Shown: positions 1-5,920 of the stretch, piece after piece
Numbering within the stretch: position 1 is the first letter of the stretch
Layout: the number at the start of each line of letters is the position of its first letter
DNA from: Candidatus Omnitrophota bacterium
GTDB taxonomy: Bacteria > Omnitrophota > Koll11 > Duberdicusellales > 4484-171
Assembly: GCA_030692055.1 (NCBI GenBank)
Contig: JAUYCY010000016.1
Coordinates: 1 to 8,443 of the forward strand
Direction of reading: 5' to 3'
DNA length: 8,443 nt
The notes under the pieces: model-generated
Databases searched by the model: none
Seen by the model: only the letters and a program-made list of their open reading frames with translations
What the model was told of the DNA's origin: nothing
Position numbers and translations under genes: made by a program

Positions 1-3
1 ATC

Positions 4-59
4 AACCAGTCTCCGCGGCAAGCCGCGGAGTATGTTCTATACTAATATTATCACTGGTT
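4..59. repeat. Composite palindrome: GC hairpin inside an outer stem
   Basis: The outer arms AACCAGT (4-10) and ACTGGTT (53-59) are perfect inverted repeats. They enclose a 9-bp hairpin CTCCGCGGC / GCCGCGGAG (11-30) with an AA at its centre, followed by GTAT. The design is the same as the element at 100-139, so it is probably a member of a dispersed structured repeat family rather than a gene-specific signal. It is non-coding and lies beyond the last gene of the minus-strand cluster. Confidence 0.6.
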
Positions 60-99
60 CATTCATTGCCTTGGAATGAGGTCAACTACGTTTACGATT

Positions 100-139
100 T
101 CGGCTTCATCCCCGTGGCAAGCCACGGGGTATTCGCCGA
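100..139. repeat. Composite palindrome, second copy with compensatory changes
   Basis: The outer arms TCGGC (100-104) and GCCGA (135-139) enclose a 9-bp hairpin CCCCGTGGC / GCCACGGGG (110-129), again with a central AA and a trailing GTAT. Compared with the hairpin at 11-30, two stem positions differ on the left arm and both have the matching change on the right arm. Pairing is thus conserved while sequence is not, which supports a real structured repeat. Confidence 0.6.
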
Positions 140-160
140 GAAAGAATAAATTAATGTAGC

Positions 161-184
161 GGAGCAGTGAGTGAACACTGCTCC
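161..184 (-). terminator. Hairpin just downstream of the last gene
   Basis: A perfect 9-bp stem GGAGCAGTG / CACTGCTCC with a 6-nt loop lies 16 bases past the stop codon of the binding-protein gene (201). The position suits a transcript end or a 3' stabilising structure. In the minus direction there is no T-run after the stem, so it is not a classical Rho-independent terminator. It may instead be another dispersed palindrome. Confidence 0.35.
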
Positions 185-200
185 ACCTATTGGAGAATTC

Positions 201-1364
201 TTACTTTTCGTATTTAATCTCGTCGAGGTAAAATGCGATCCCTGCGGGGTCATTTACGTCAATATTTGTCGCCCAACAGAAACCACCGACAATGTATGAA
301 AGGTCTTTACCTCTTAGGTCAATTTCGTACTTTTTCCAATCTTTAGTAAGTGTAATTGGCCCGATACTTACACTGTCAGAATCTACGTATTCACCACTGG
401 AGATGCCACCTGCTTTAAATTCAACGACTACCTCGTTGCCCTTGTCGCCTCTTGCCCAAAAACTTAACTTGCTTGCACCTTGTAAGTTGTAACCAACATT
501 AGGAATGCTGCCCCAGTTATTCGCCGGTTGTTGCCAATAAATACCTGCCCAGCGTGTTCCGGAATCATTCTTATATTCTACTCGCATGCAAGAACTTCCG
601 CTGAAAGGTAAATTTTTCCAGTTCTGGTCAAATTTTAAATCTTTTGCAGCAGTCGCCGGCATCCAGCCACTTGGAATAAAATGATTATCTAGGGAACCGC
701 CATCAGCATAAATATAGAAAGGAAAATTAATTTTTACCTCTTCCTTTTTTAGTTTTGCGTCATAGACATAGCGGATATCATCAAGGAATATTGTTTGTTC
801 TGCGCCTGCCTGGTTAGCATCAAAAACTAAACATAAACCGCCATTGATATAATGGAGGTCCTTTTCCGTAAGATTTATTGAATATTCTTGCCAATCTTTA
901 GTTAGTTTAATCGGTCCGGATTCAACGGTTACTGAATCGGGAAAGGCTACGGCTTCGCCGGTTTGTTTCTTAGTGATCCCTCCGATTTTAGCTATAGTGA
1001 TAACTTCTCCGCCGTTTTTACCTTTTGCCTTAAATACCAGCTTGTTAAAACCTGAAAGGTCAAAGCCCGTATTCTTATCGCCCCAGTTATTCTGTGCGGA
1101 TTGCCAGTAAATACCCGCCCAACCTTGACCTTGGCTCTTTTTAGCTGAGTAATCTATTCTTATCGAAGTTGCACCGGAAGCCGGCGATTCAGTGTATTGG
1201 TCGTTTATGCTCAAATCACCATAGTCACCCATCCAGCCGCTTGGAATAAAGTGGTTACTTGGCGTGCCCTTATCGCTATAGACGTCAAAATTTTTATCTT
1301 CAGCATAAAGGGTAATGCTGGATATAAGTAAGCATAATAAAATTAAACTTAACACTTTACGCAT
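201..1364 (-). CDS. Secreted tandem-repeat carbohydrate-binding-like protein
   Basis: This 387-residue protein has a clear signal peptide: MRK, a hydrophobic core at residues 4-19, and likely cleavage after Ala21. The rest is two homologous beta-rich domains, about residues 26-200 and 216-385, joined by a short Lys-rich linker. Both carry NHFIPSGWM near the start, WAGIYWQ followed by NNWG, a stretch ending GGI, a GPI-LTKDW segment, KDL-YI-GG, and a closing FLD-I-Y or YLD-I-Y strand. The many conserved Trp/Tyr residues and the final Asp-containing strand resemble CBM-type beta-sandwich modules, but I cannot assign a CBM family. No catalytic domain is visible. The start is well supported by AAAAGGAGGG six bases upstream of ATG. 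It follows the glycoside hydrolase gene after 216 bases, so it likely helps bind the same polysaccharide outside the cytoplasmic membrane. The binding role is an inference. Confidence 0.8.
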   Translation of the reverse strand: MRKVLSLILLCLLISSITLYAEDKNFDVYSDKGTPSNHFIPSGWMGDYGDLSINDQYTESPASGATSIRIDYSAKKSQGQGWAGIYWQSAQNNWGDKNTGFDLSGFNKLVFKAKGKNGGEVITIAKIGGITKKQTGEAVAFPDSVTVESGPIKLTKDWQEYSINLTEKDLHYINGGLCLVFDANQAGAEQTIFLDDIRYVYDAKLKKEEVKINFPFYIYADGGSLDNHFIPSGWMPATAAKDLKFDQNWKNLPFSGSSCMRVEYKNDSGTRWAGIYWQQPANNWGSIPNVGYNLQGASKLSFWARGDKGNEVVVEFKAGGISSGEYVDSDSVSIGPITLTKDWKKYEIDLRGKDLSYIVGGFCWATNIDVNDPAGIAFYLDEIKYEK

Positions 1365-1381
1365 CTTCGTCCCTCCTTTTT

Positions 1382-1484
1382 ATCCCGACGCGATTAAACT
1401 TTATTATTATGTTACGTGAGCGTGGTCGGGATTTCGCTCCGCCTGCAGCGTATACAAAAACCGTTAGGCTTATACTCGCGGAGC
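1382..1484. repeat. Intergenic composite palindromic repeat module
   Basis: The 216-base gap between the hydrolase and binding-protein genes holds two abutting inverted repeats. ATCCCGAC (1382-1389) pairs with GTCGGGAT (1425-1432). GCTCCGC (1436-1442) pairs with GCGGAGC (1478-1484), enclosing an inner GTATA (1450-1454) / TATAC (1471-1475). Both have the stem-inside-stem or long-loop design seen elsewhere in the window. On the minus strand the module lies directly upstream of the binding-protein ribosome site, so it would be part of that gene's leader if transcription continues from the hydrolase. Confidence 0.5.
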
Positions 1485-1544
1485 TTCATTTTCTAAAATT
1501 TTATTATTTTACACTGCAAACTATTGCTTATTGTTGATATTTAC

Positions 1545-1564
1545 TTTCACCTCCTTTTACCTCC
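1545..1564 (-). promoter_or_regulatory. Tandem Shine-Dalgarno motif with no obvious gene
   Basis: On the minus strand the motif is a near-perfect tandem of 10 bases, GGAGGTAAAA then GGAGGTGAAA, 17 bases past the hydrolase stop codon. The second copy extends to AAAGGAGGTGA, an almost ideal Shine-Dalgarno sequence. Nine bases after the first copy's GGGAGG is GTG, opening a 9-codon frame. Nine bases after the second is ATA, not ATG, opening a 15-codon frame. No credible protein follows, so this may be a relic translation start or a standby ribosome site. Confidence 0.4.
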
Positions 1565-1580
1565 CTCGATAGTCGCATTT

Positions 1581-4040
1581 TTAATTATTTGTCCAGAGTT
1601 CTTTGTAGGTAAAATAAGCTTTTTTGAGCTGGCGCACGTAGGGAGAGTTCTTGCCGTTCCCTTGGCCGACTATGCCAAGCCATTCTTCATGCATATATCC
1701 ATCCAAGAAAGGGCCGGTGAATAAACCTTGTTTATCGTGATAGTATGGCTCGTAGGCTTTCCACCACTCATCAAGCCATTCAAAGATAATTGCGCCGACA
1801 GCGTCCCCAGCGCCGTAGCCGGAAGAATTGCATAAGGTATCTAGCCAGCATCCTTTGTGGTATAGAGCTTGAAAATTTTCGCCCTCTTCTAAGGTATAAC
1901 CTTTGCCGATAGAAGCAGCGCCGTATTCAGTAATCATTGCCGGCTTATCTGCTAATTTTTTTACTTCATTCCAGAGATCCAGAAAACCATATCGGCCCCG
2001 ATAGCAATTAGTGCCATAAATATCTATGTCTGGGCAGTTTTTAGCAAAAATATCTAAGAAAAGAGCATCTCCGGAAGCAATCGCCACCGGACGTTTTTGC
2101 GGATCCAATGATTTAATTAAAAGAGCAGCTTCGTTAGCGAACCTGAAAAAACTTTCCGGCTTTTTATCGGCATTGCAAGCAACGCCATAAACATTTTCAT
2201 TTCCTAAAATCCACATCACGACATATGGTTCGTCTTTAAATTCAAGCACCATTTCTTTTACGCTGCTTAACATGTTCTCTTTGTGCGTGGCATCATCATA
2301 GTCTGTTCCCGGTTCCCAAGGGGCTTTGCTGCCCAAAGCATATTTACCTAAAAAATCCCCTAATATTACATATATACCATATTTTTCATACATTTGTCTA
2401 ATTAAGTTCTTGTTTAGTTTAAAGGGCTGTCGGTAAAGACGGATACAGTTAATGCCCATTTCTTTCATTAGAAAGAAATCGCCGACAGTTTTTTCGTCTG
2501 TGTCTTGGAGGTTATTTTTATTTTTATCTGCCCAGGCTTCCTGGGGCCCGTCGATTAAAGCATTATTGTTTATATCTTGAGTTGTCCAGTTTTGCATAGT
2601 TCCTTTATCCGGCGATTCCCCGACTTTTGTAGGCGCATAAGTTATTCCTTTAACCATAAAAGGCTTACCTTCTACAAACATTTGCCAGTCACCACTTTCA
2701 TATTTTACCAGTTTAACTCTTTCTCCGCCTCGCGTAGCCGTAATTTTGCCTAACTTTCTGGGTTTTTCGCGGCAGAAACCCATTTTAGCGCCCATCTTGT
2801 CCCAAATAGTTGTTCTAGTTAACTTACCGGGATTAACTATAAAAACGTCGTTTCTAACGTCATAATCAAAACCATTAAGTATTTCAATCGAGGCGCCTTC
2901 GAGCTTCATTTTTAATTCCGGGTGTTCTTTAAGGAGGTATTTTATCCTATATAGGGCGGCTTTACCGATATACCACGGAGTATGCCAATAGGTCCAACCA
3001 TATTCGCTGGGAAAATGAACGAGCACAGCGTAATAGGCCTTTATTGCCTGTTTTAGAAGTCCGCTTCTTTCTAGAATATCAGCAATAAAAAATTGCCTTA
3101 CCCCTTGAGGTTCGGTGGCGACATTCCATTTATAAAACGCAGTTTTAAAATCGCGGCTATTAAGAAGCTGCCAGTGGTCTAAATTAGAAAGTTCTTTTTT
3201 AAGCTTAATAAACTCTGGGTCAAACTTTAGAGAAGTAGTGTTGGGGTGTATTCCTTCTCCGACTGCTTTCGACAGGCCAATGGGATCTTTTACAACGTAT
3301 TTGTAATCTTTTGTTCCAGCGCCCACGAATTGGCCATATTTAGAATAATCTACGGGTGGGTCGTCGCCTTGGTCATAAAGCTCTATTTTAACATCTTGCT
3401 CTATTTTCCAATCTTCGGCTCCGGCCTTATTTTTAATCTGGTCAATGATGTTTTGTGCTTTTTCTGCTACGGACCAAAAAACACCGCGCGAGGGATCAAA
3501 TTCCTGGGCATACGGATATTTTTTGATTAACTCTTCCAAAACCTTAATCGCCTCGTCTTTTTTATTTTCATCGCGTAAGGTTTCGCCTTTTATAAAATAG
3601 CATACGGCTACCTTATCCATAACTTTATATTTGCCTTCGTTTTCTTGCGGTGGAAGTTTAGTAAGCGTTGAGGCTAGGTTATCCGCTTCGGCGCCAAATT
3701 TTTGGACGCATTCGTCAACAGTTTTATAGAGTTCTTCAAATTTTCCTCCCCCCTGAAGCGCCCAGGCTTTTTTTACGTATTCGGAAGGGTCTTCTTGGGC
3801 AAAACAGACCAAAGACCACCCTTCGACTACGCTCAGGGCAAGCAGACTAAAGACTAAAGACAGAAGATAGACGACAGAAGACAGCCCGCCAGCGATAGCT
3901 GGCGAGGTCTCGCCTCTGGCGGAATGACAGACGATAGAAAAACCTGACCTTTTACTTCTGGTTTCTGGCACTTCGACCTTGCTCAGTGCCAGTCCTGAAC
4001 GGAGTCGAAGGACTGACTTCTGATTTTTGATTTCTATCAT
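1581..4040 (-). CDS. Secreted clan GH-A (GH2-like) glycoside hydrolase
   Basis: This is an 819-residue protein. Residues 1-74 are largely encoded by dispersed repeats. A hydrophobic export segment spans residues 55-81, ending VCFA before QEDP. Residues 85-205 are helical and TPR-like (DEAIKVLEELIKKYP), and a second helical stretch covers about 270-385. The catalytic (beta/alpha)8 barrel begins near FMVKGITYAP (461-470). GNEN gives the likely acid/base Glu615 and ITEYG the likely nucleophile Glu705, both with the context typical of GH2 and related clan GH-A retaining enzymes. Two EF-hand-like loops, D489-Q500 and D505-E516, lie just before the MGINCIRLY strand. The usual GH2 N-terminal sandwich domains are not evident. 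The ATG start has no strong ribosome site (CGGAAG upstream) and the next Met is residue 141, so the true start is uncertain. The position between an ABC sugar importer and a binding protein fits polysaccharide breakdown; the substrate is unknown. Confidence 0.85.
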   Translation of the reverse strand: MIEIKNQKSVLRLRSGLALSKVEVPETRSKRSGFSIVCHSARGETSPAIAGGLSSVVYLLSLVFSLLALSVVEGWSLVCFAQEDPSEYVKKAWALQGGGKFEELYKTVDECVQKFGAEADNLASTLTKLPPQENEGKYKVMDKVAVCYFIKGETLRDENKKDEAIKVLEELIKKYPYAQEFDPSRGVFWSVAEKAQNIIDQIKNKAGAEDWKIEQDVKIELYDQGDDPPVDYSKYGQFVGAGTKDYKYVVKDPIGLSKAVGEGIHPNTTSLKFDPEFIKLKKELSNLDHWQLLNSRDFKTAFYKWNVATEPQGVRQFFIADILERSGLLKQAIKAYYAVLVHFPSEYGWTYWHTPWYIGKAALYRIKYLLKEHPELKMKLEGASIEILNGFDYDVRNDVFIVNPGKLTRTTIWDKMGAKMGFCREKPRKLGKITATRGGERVKLVKYESGDWQMFVEGKPFMVKGITYAPTKVGESPDKGTMQNWTTQDINNNALIDGPQEAWADKNKNNLQDTDEKTVGDFFLMKEMGINCIRLYRQPFKLNKNLIRQMYEKYGIYVILGDFLGKYALGSKAPWEPGTDYDDATHKENMLSSVKEMVLEFKDEPYVVMWILGNENVYGVACNADKKPESFFRFANEAALLIKSLDPQKRPVAIASGDALFLDIFAKNCPDIDIYGTNCYRGRYGFLDLWNEVKKLADKPAMITEYGAASIGKGYTLEEGENFQALYHKGCWLDTLCNSSGYGAGDAVGAIIFEWLDEWWKAYEPYYHDKQGLFTGPFLDGYMHEEWLGIVGQGNGKNSPYVRQLKKAYFTYKELWTNN
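3797..3855. repeat. Direct repeat pair flanking a palindromic insert
   Basis: The plus strand shows 3797-3817 (GGGCAAAACAGACCAAAGAC plus C) and 3836-3855 (GGGCAAGCAGACTAAAGACT), which match at about 16 of 20 positions with one gap. They bracket the palindromic repeat at 3819-3838. On the coding strand the two copies encode WSLVCFA and VFSLLA, i.e. two similar signal-peptide ends. A 7-bp unit ACTAAAG also repeats twice at 3846-3859. Confidence 0.5.
3819..3838. repeat. Short palindromic repeat, core family copy A
   Basis: The sequence CCCT-TCGACTACGCTC-AGGG has a 12-nt core with complementary 4-nt arms. It encodes ALSVVEG inside the export segment of the glycoside hydrolase. Two further copies, with other arm sequences, are at 3965-4015. 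I recognise the TTCGAC...CTCAGG type as a dispersed repeat of candidate-phylum genomes. Confidence 0.65.
3885..3931. repeat. GC-rich foldback repeat inside the hydrolase 5' end
   Basis: It contains CGCCAGC-GATA-GCTGGCG (3887-3904), GGCGAG-GT-CTCGCC (3901-3914) and an outer CCGCCA (3886-3891) / TGGCGG (3917-3922). These pairings overlap, so at least two alternative folds are possible. It is followed by AATGACAG. It encodes residues of the type CHSARGETSPAIAGG, a low-information stretch unlike the rest of the protein, and is best read as an inserted repeat. Confidence 0.55.
3965..4015. repeat. Two abutting palindromic repeats, core family copies B and C
   Basis: Copy B (3965-3992) is CTGGCACT, core TCGACCTTGCTC, AGTGCCAG. 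Copy C (3990-4015), in the opposite orientation, is CAGTCCT, core GAACGGAGTCGA (reverse complement TCGACTCCGTTC), AGGACTG. They share CAG at 3990-3992. All copies keep a TCGACnnnGyTC core while the arms differ but stay complementary. The pair encodes VLRLRSGLALSKVEVPE near the hydrolase N-terminus. Confidence 0.65.
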
Positions 4041-4070
4041 TTATCTTCCGCCTTGTATTCTCTACCGCTA

Positions 4071-4134
4071 TGCGCTTTGCGCCATGCGCCCTGCCTGCCC
4101 AACAGGGCGTCCTGCTGGACTACAGGCAGGCAGG
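4071..4134. repeat. Intergenic repeats: 7-nt tandem and long GC stem
   Basis: The 100-base gap between the permease and hydrolase genes starts with three TGCGC units at an exact 7-base period (4071, 4078, 4085). It continues into a perfect 10-bp stem CCTGCCTGCC (4090-4099) / GGCAGGCAGG (4125-4134). An inner, imperfect CAACAGG / CCTGCTG hairpin fills the loop. There is no T-run, so a Rho-independent terminator is not supported. The structure could still attenuate or process the transcript between importer and hydrolase. Confidence 0.55.
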
Positions 4135-4140
4135 TATGCG

Positions 4141-4977
4141 TTATCCTACAACCGCTCCCGCAGTAAGCCCTTTAATAATCTGCTTTTGCATTTTTAAATA
4201 AAGAAGTATTATCGGTAATGCCGCTATAGCTAAGGCAGCCATAATCAGCGTATGCTGGATTATATTCCTATTATAAATTTCCATAAGGCCCACTTGTAAC
4301 GGCATAAGTTTATCCTCTGTAAACATAAGCGAGGCAAAAACAAACTCGTTCCAAACATTTAGCGCATTAAAAATCACTACAACCGCCAAAGCCGGCGCGA
4401 CCAGAGGCAGCCCCACATTCCACCATATTTGCAGCCTCCCGCAGCCATCTATACGCGCAGCGTCTTCTAGGTCGCGGGGTAATTGATCAAAGAATGTACG
4501 CAAAAGATAGATACTTAAAGATAAACCCATGTTAGTCATGGCTAAAACATAGCCGGTCCTATTGACTAAGTGTAATTTGTTAAGAAGCATGTATACCGGC
4601 ACAAAACCGGCAGGCAATGGAATCATCATTGCTGCCAGAAACATAAAAAATATTATATTTTTTCCTGGAAACTGCAGACGCGAGAAAGAATAAGCCGCCA
4701 ATGAAGAAATAATTACAATTAAAAATACAGTAATGAAGGTATAAAAAACACTATTAAGAAAATAAGTGCCTAATTTGCCGTCAAAAATAACCGCCTTATA
4801 GTTATCAAAATTAAGTTTTACCGCCGGTTTAAGGCCAAGGTCATTACGGAATTCCTGTTCTGTTTTAAAAGAGGCGTTAATCATCCAGAAAAGCGGAAAA
4901 ACGCAGCTTAGCGCCACGCTTAGTAAAAAAGTATGAAGAAAAAGTAAGATTACTATTTTTTTAAGTTGGTAATACAC
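4141..4977 (-). CDS. ABC sugar importer permease, MalG type
   Basis: This 278-residue inner-membrane protein has six predicted membrane segments, roughly residues 8-30, 74-98, 107-131, 142-160, 192-212 and 243-262. The cytoplasmic EAA loop, EDAARIDGCG continuing to Pro191 (171-191), is the contact site for the transport ATPase and is typical of the MalG branch of carbohydrate permeases. Length matches the family (about 270-290). The start codon is GTG, supported by AAGGAG eight bases upstream inside the end of the upstream permease gene. The two genes overlap by 17 bases, which suggests translational coupling. It should pair with the MalF-type permease and the binding lipoprotein. The transported sugar cannot be told from sequence. 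Confidence 0.92.
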   Translation of the reverse strand: MYYQLKKIVILLFLHTFLLSVALSCVFPLFWMINASFKTEQEFRNDLGLKPAVKLNFDNYKAVIFDGKLGTYFLNSVFYTFITVFLIVIISSLAAYSFSRLQFPGKNIIFFMFLAAMMIPLPAGFVPVYMLLNKLHLVNRTGYVLAMTNMGLSLSIYLLRTFFDQLPRDLEDAARIDGCGRLQIWWNVGLPLVAPALAVVVIFNALNVWNEFVFASLMFTEDKLMPLQVGLMEIYNRNIIQHTLIMAALAIAALPIILLYLKMQKQIIKGLTAGAVVG

Positions 4978-5911
4978 CCCAGCGTCTCCTTATCCGTTTG
5001 CTCACACCAAGCATAATGAATGACATGGTAATAAGTATGACCCCCAATATTACCCCTTCTGCGCAGGCTAGCCCCACTTGATTGCCGCGCAAATGATTAT
5101 ATATACGCATAACCGGCACCTCTGTTAGCCCCCCGGCGCCTCTAGTTAAAGCAAGAATCATAGCGAACGCCTGCATCGTTCCCAGTATCGTAAGCACAAT
5201 AACCATGGCAATAACAGACATAAGCATGGGCACGGTGATTTTACGAAAACTTTGCCAGGAGTTTGCGCCGTCAATACGTGCGGCTTCGTATAGTTGTTCA
5301 GGGATAGTTTGTAACCCGGCAAGCAAAATTACAAACGCCCAGCCAAACCCTTTCCATGAATGCACTAATGCAGTGGTGATTAAGGCGTGCGTTATGGGCG
5401 CATCCATAACGAATTTACCGAATCCTATATGGATATTAAATAAAACTTTGGTGCTTAACCAGTCATGAGCAAAAAAACCTAAGCCTATTTTATTAAGCCA
5501 GTAATTAAGAATGCCGGGGTTTGAAATAAGAATTTCGCGCATAAGTAAGCCGATGATAATTTCTGATAGCACCGGAAGAATAAAAAATATTATGCGGTAT
5601 ATTTTGCCAGTTCGTATTGCTTTATCTACGCCCATGGCAAGCATGAAGGCAAGAATATTTTGGAAAGTAAGAGCAAACAAGGTAATGAATGCTCCAAAAA
5701 CCATAGATGGCCACCAGTCTTTATTGCCATAGACGATAATTTCTTTAAAATTAGACCACCCAGCAAATTCTAATGATGAAATACCGTCGCCACGGTGAAA
5801 ACTTAAAATGAATGTATATATGAAGGGGTAAATATAAAAAACAGAAAAGATAAATAATGCGGGAAAGATAAACGCAAAATTTTTAAACTTATCGGTAAGC
5901 GAATTATTCAT
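4961..5911 (-). CDS. ABC sugar importer permease, MalF type
   Basis: This 316-residue inner-membrane protein has a cytoplasmic N-terminus and about six membrane segments (near 11-37, 70-94, 105-128, 173-201, 227-250 and 280-302). The EAA motif EAARIDGANSWQSFRKITVP (209-228) is canonical for ATPase docking. Length fits the UgpA/LacF-like branch of MalF proteins, which lack the large periplasmic insert of E. coli MalF. The C-terminus is basic (SKRIRRRWG), as expected on the cytoplasmic side. It starts 9 bases after the binding-protein stop codon with only a weak ribosome site (AGGTAA at some distance), so it may rely on re-initiation. It overlaps the next permease gene by 17 bases, and both are almost certainly on one transcript with the binding protein. 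Confidence 0.92.
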   Translation of the reverse strand: MNNSLTDKFKNFAFIFPALFIFSVFYIYPFIYTFILSFHRGDGISSLEFAGWSNFKEIIVYGNKDWWPSMVFGAFITLFALTFQNILAFMLAMGVDKAIRTGKIYRIIFFILPVLSEIIIGLLMREILISNPGILNYWLNKIGLGFFAHDWLSTKVLFNIHIGFGKFVMDAPITHALITTALVHSWKGFGWAFVILLAGLQTIPEQLYEAARIDGANSWQSFRKITVPMLMSVIAMVIVLTILGTMQAFAMILALTRGAGGLTEVPVMRIYNHLRGNQVGLACAEGVILGVILITMSFIMLGVSKRIRRRWGVLPT

Positions 5912-5920
5912 TATTGTAAA

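Noticed and set aside
2000..2700. Assignment of the hydrolase to GH72-type glucanosyltransferases
   Set aside because: The opening barrel motif and the Glu-containing motifs are similar in feel, but clan GH-A families share these by eye. No family-specific feature supports GH72, so only clan level with a GH2-like flavour is claimed.
3246..3530. Plus-strand open frame of 94 codons within the hydrolase region
   Set aside because: It lies wholly opposite a convincing minus-strand coding region, has no ribosome site and no recognisable motif. The same applies to the other plus-strand frames inside 292-7183.
3846..3937. CRISPR-like array from repeated AGAC / GACAG motifs
   Set aside because: The units are short, degenerate and unevenly spaced, with no spacer-sized unique segments and no cas genes.
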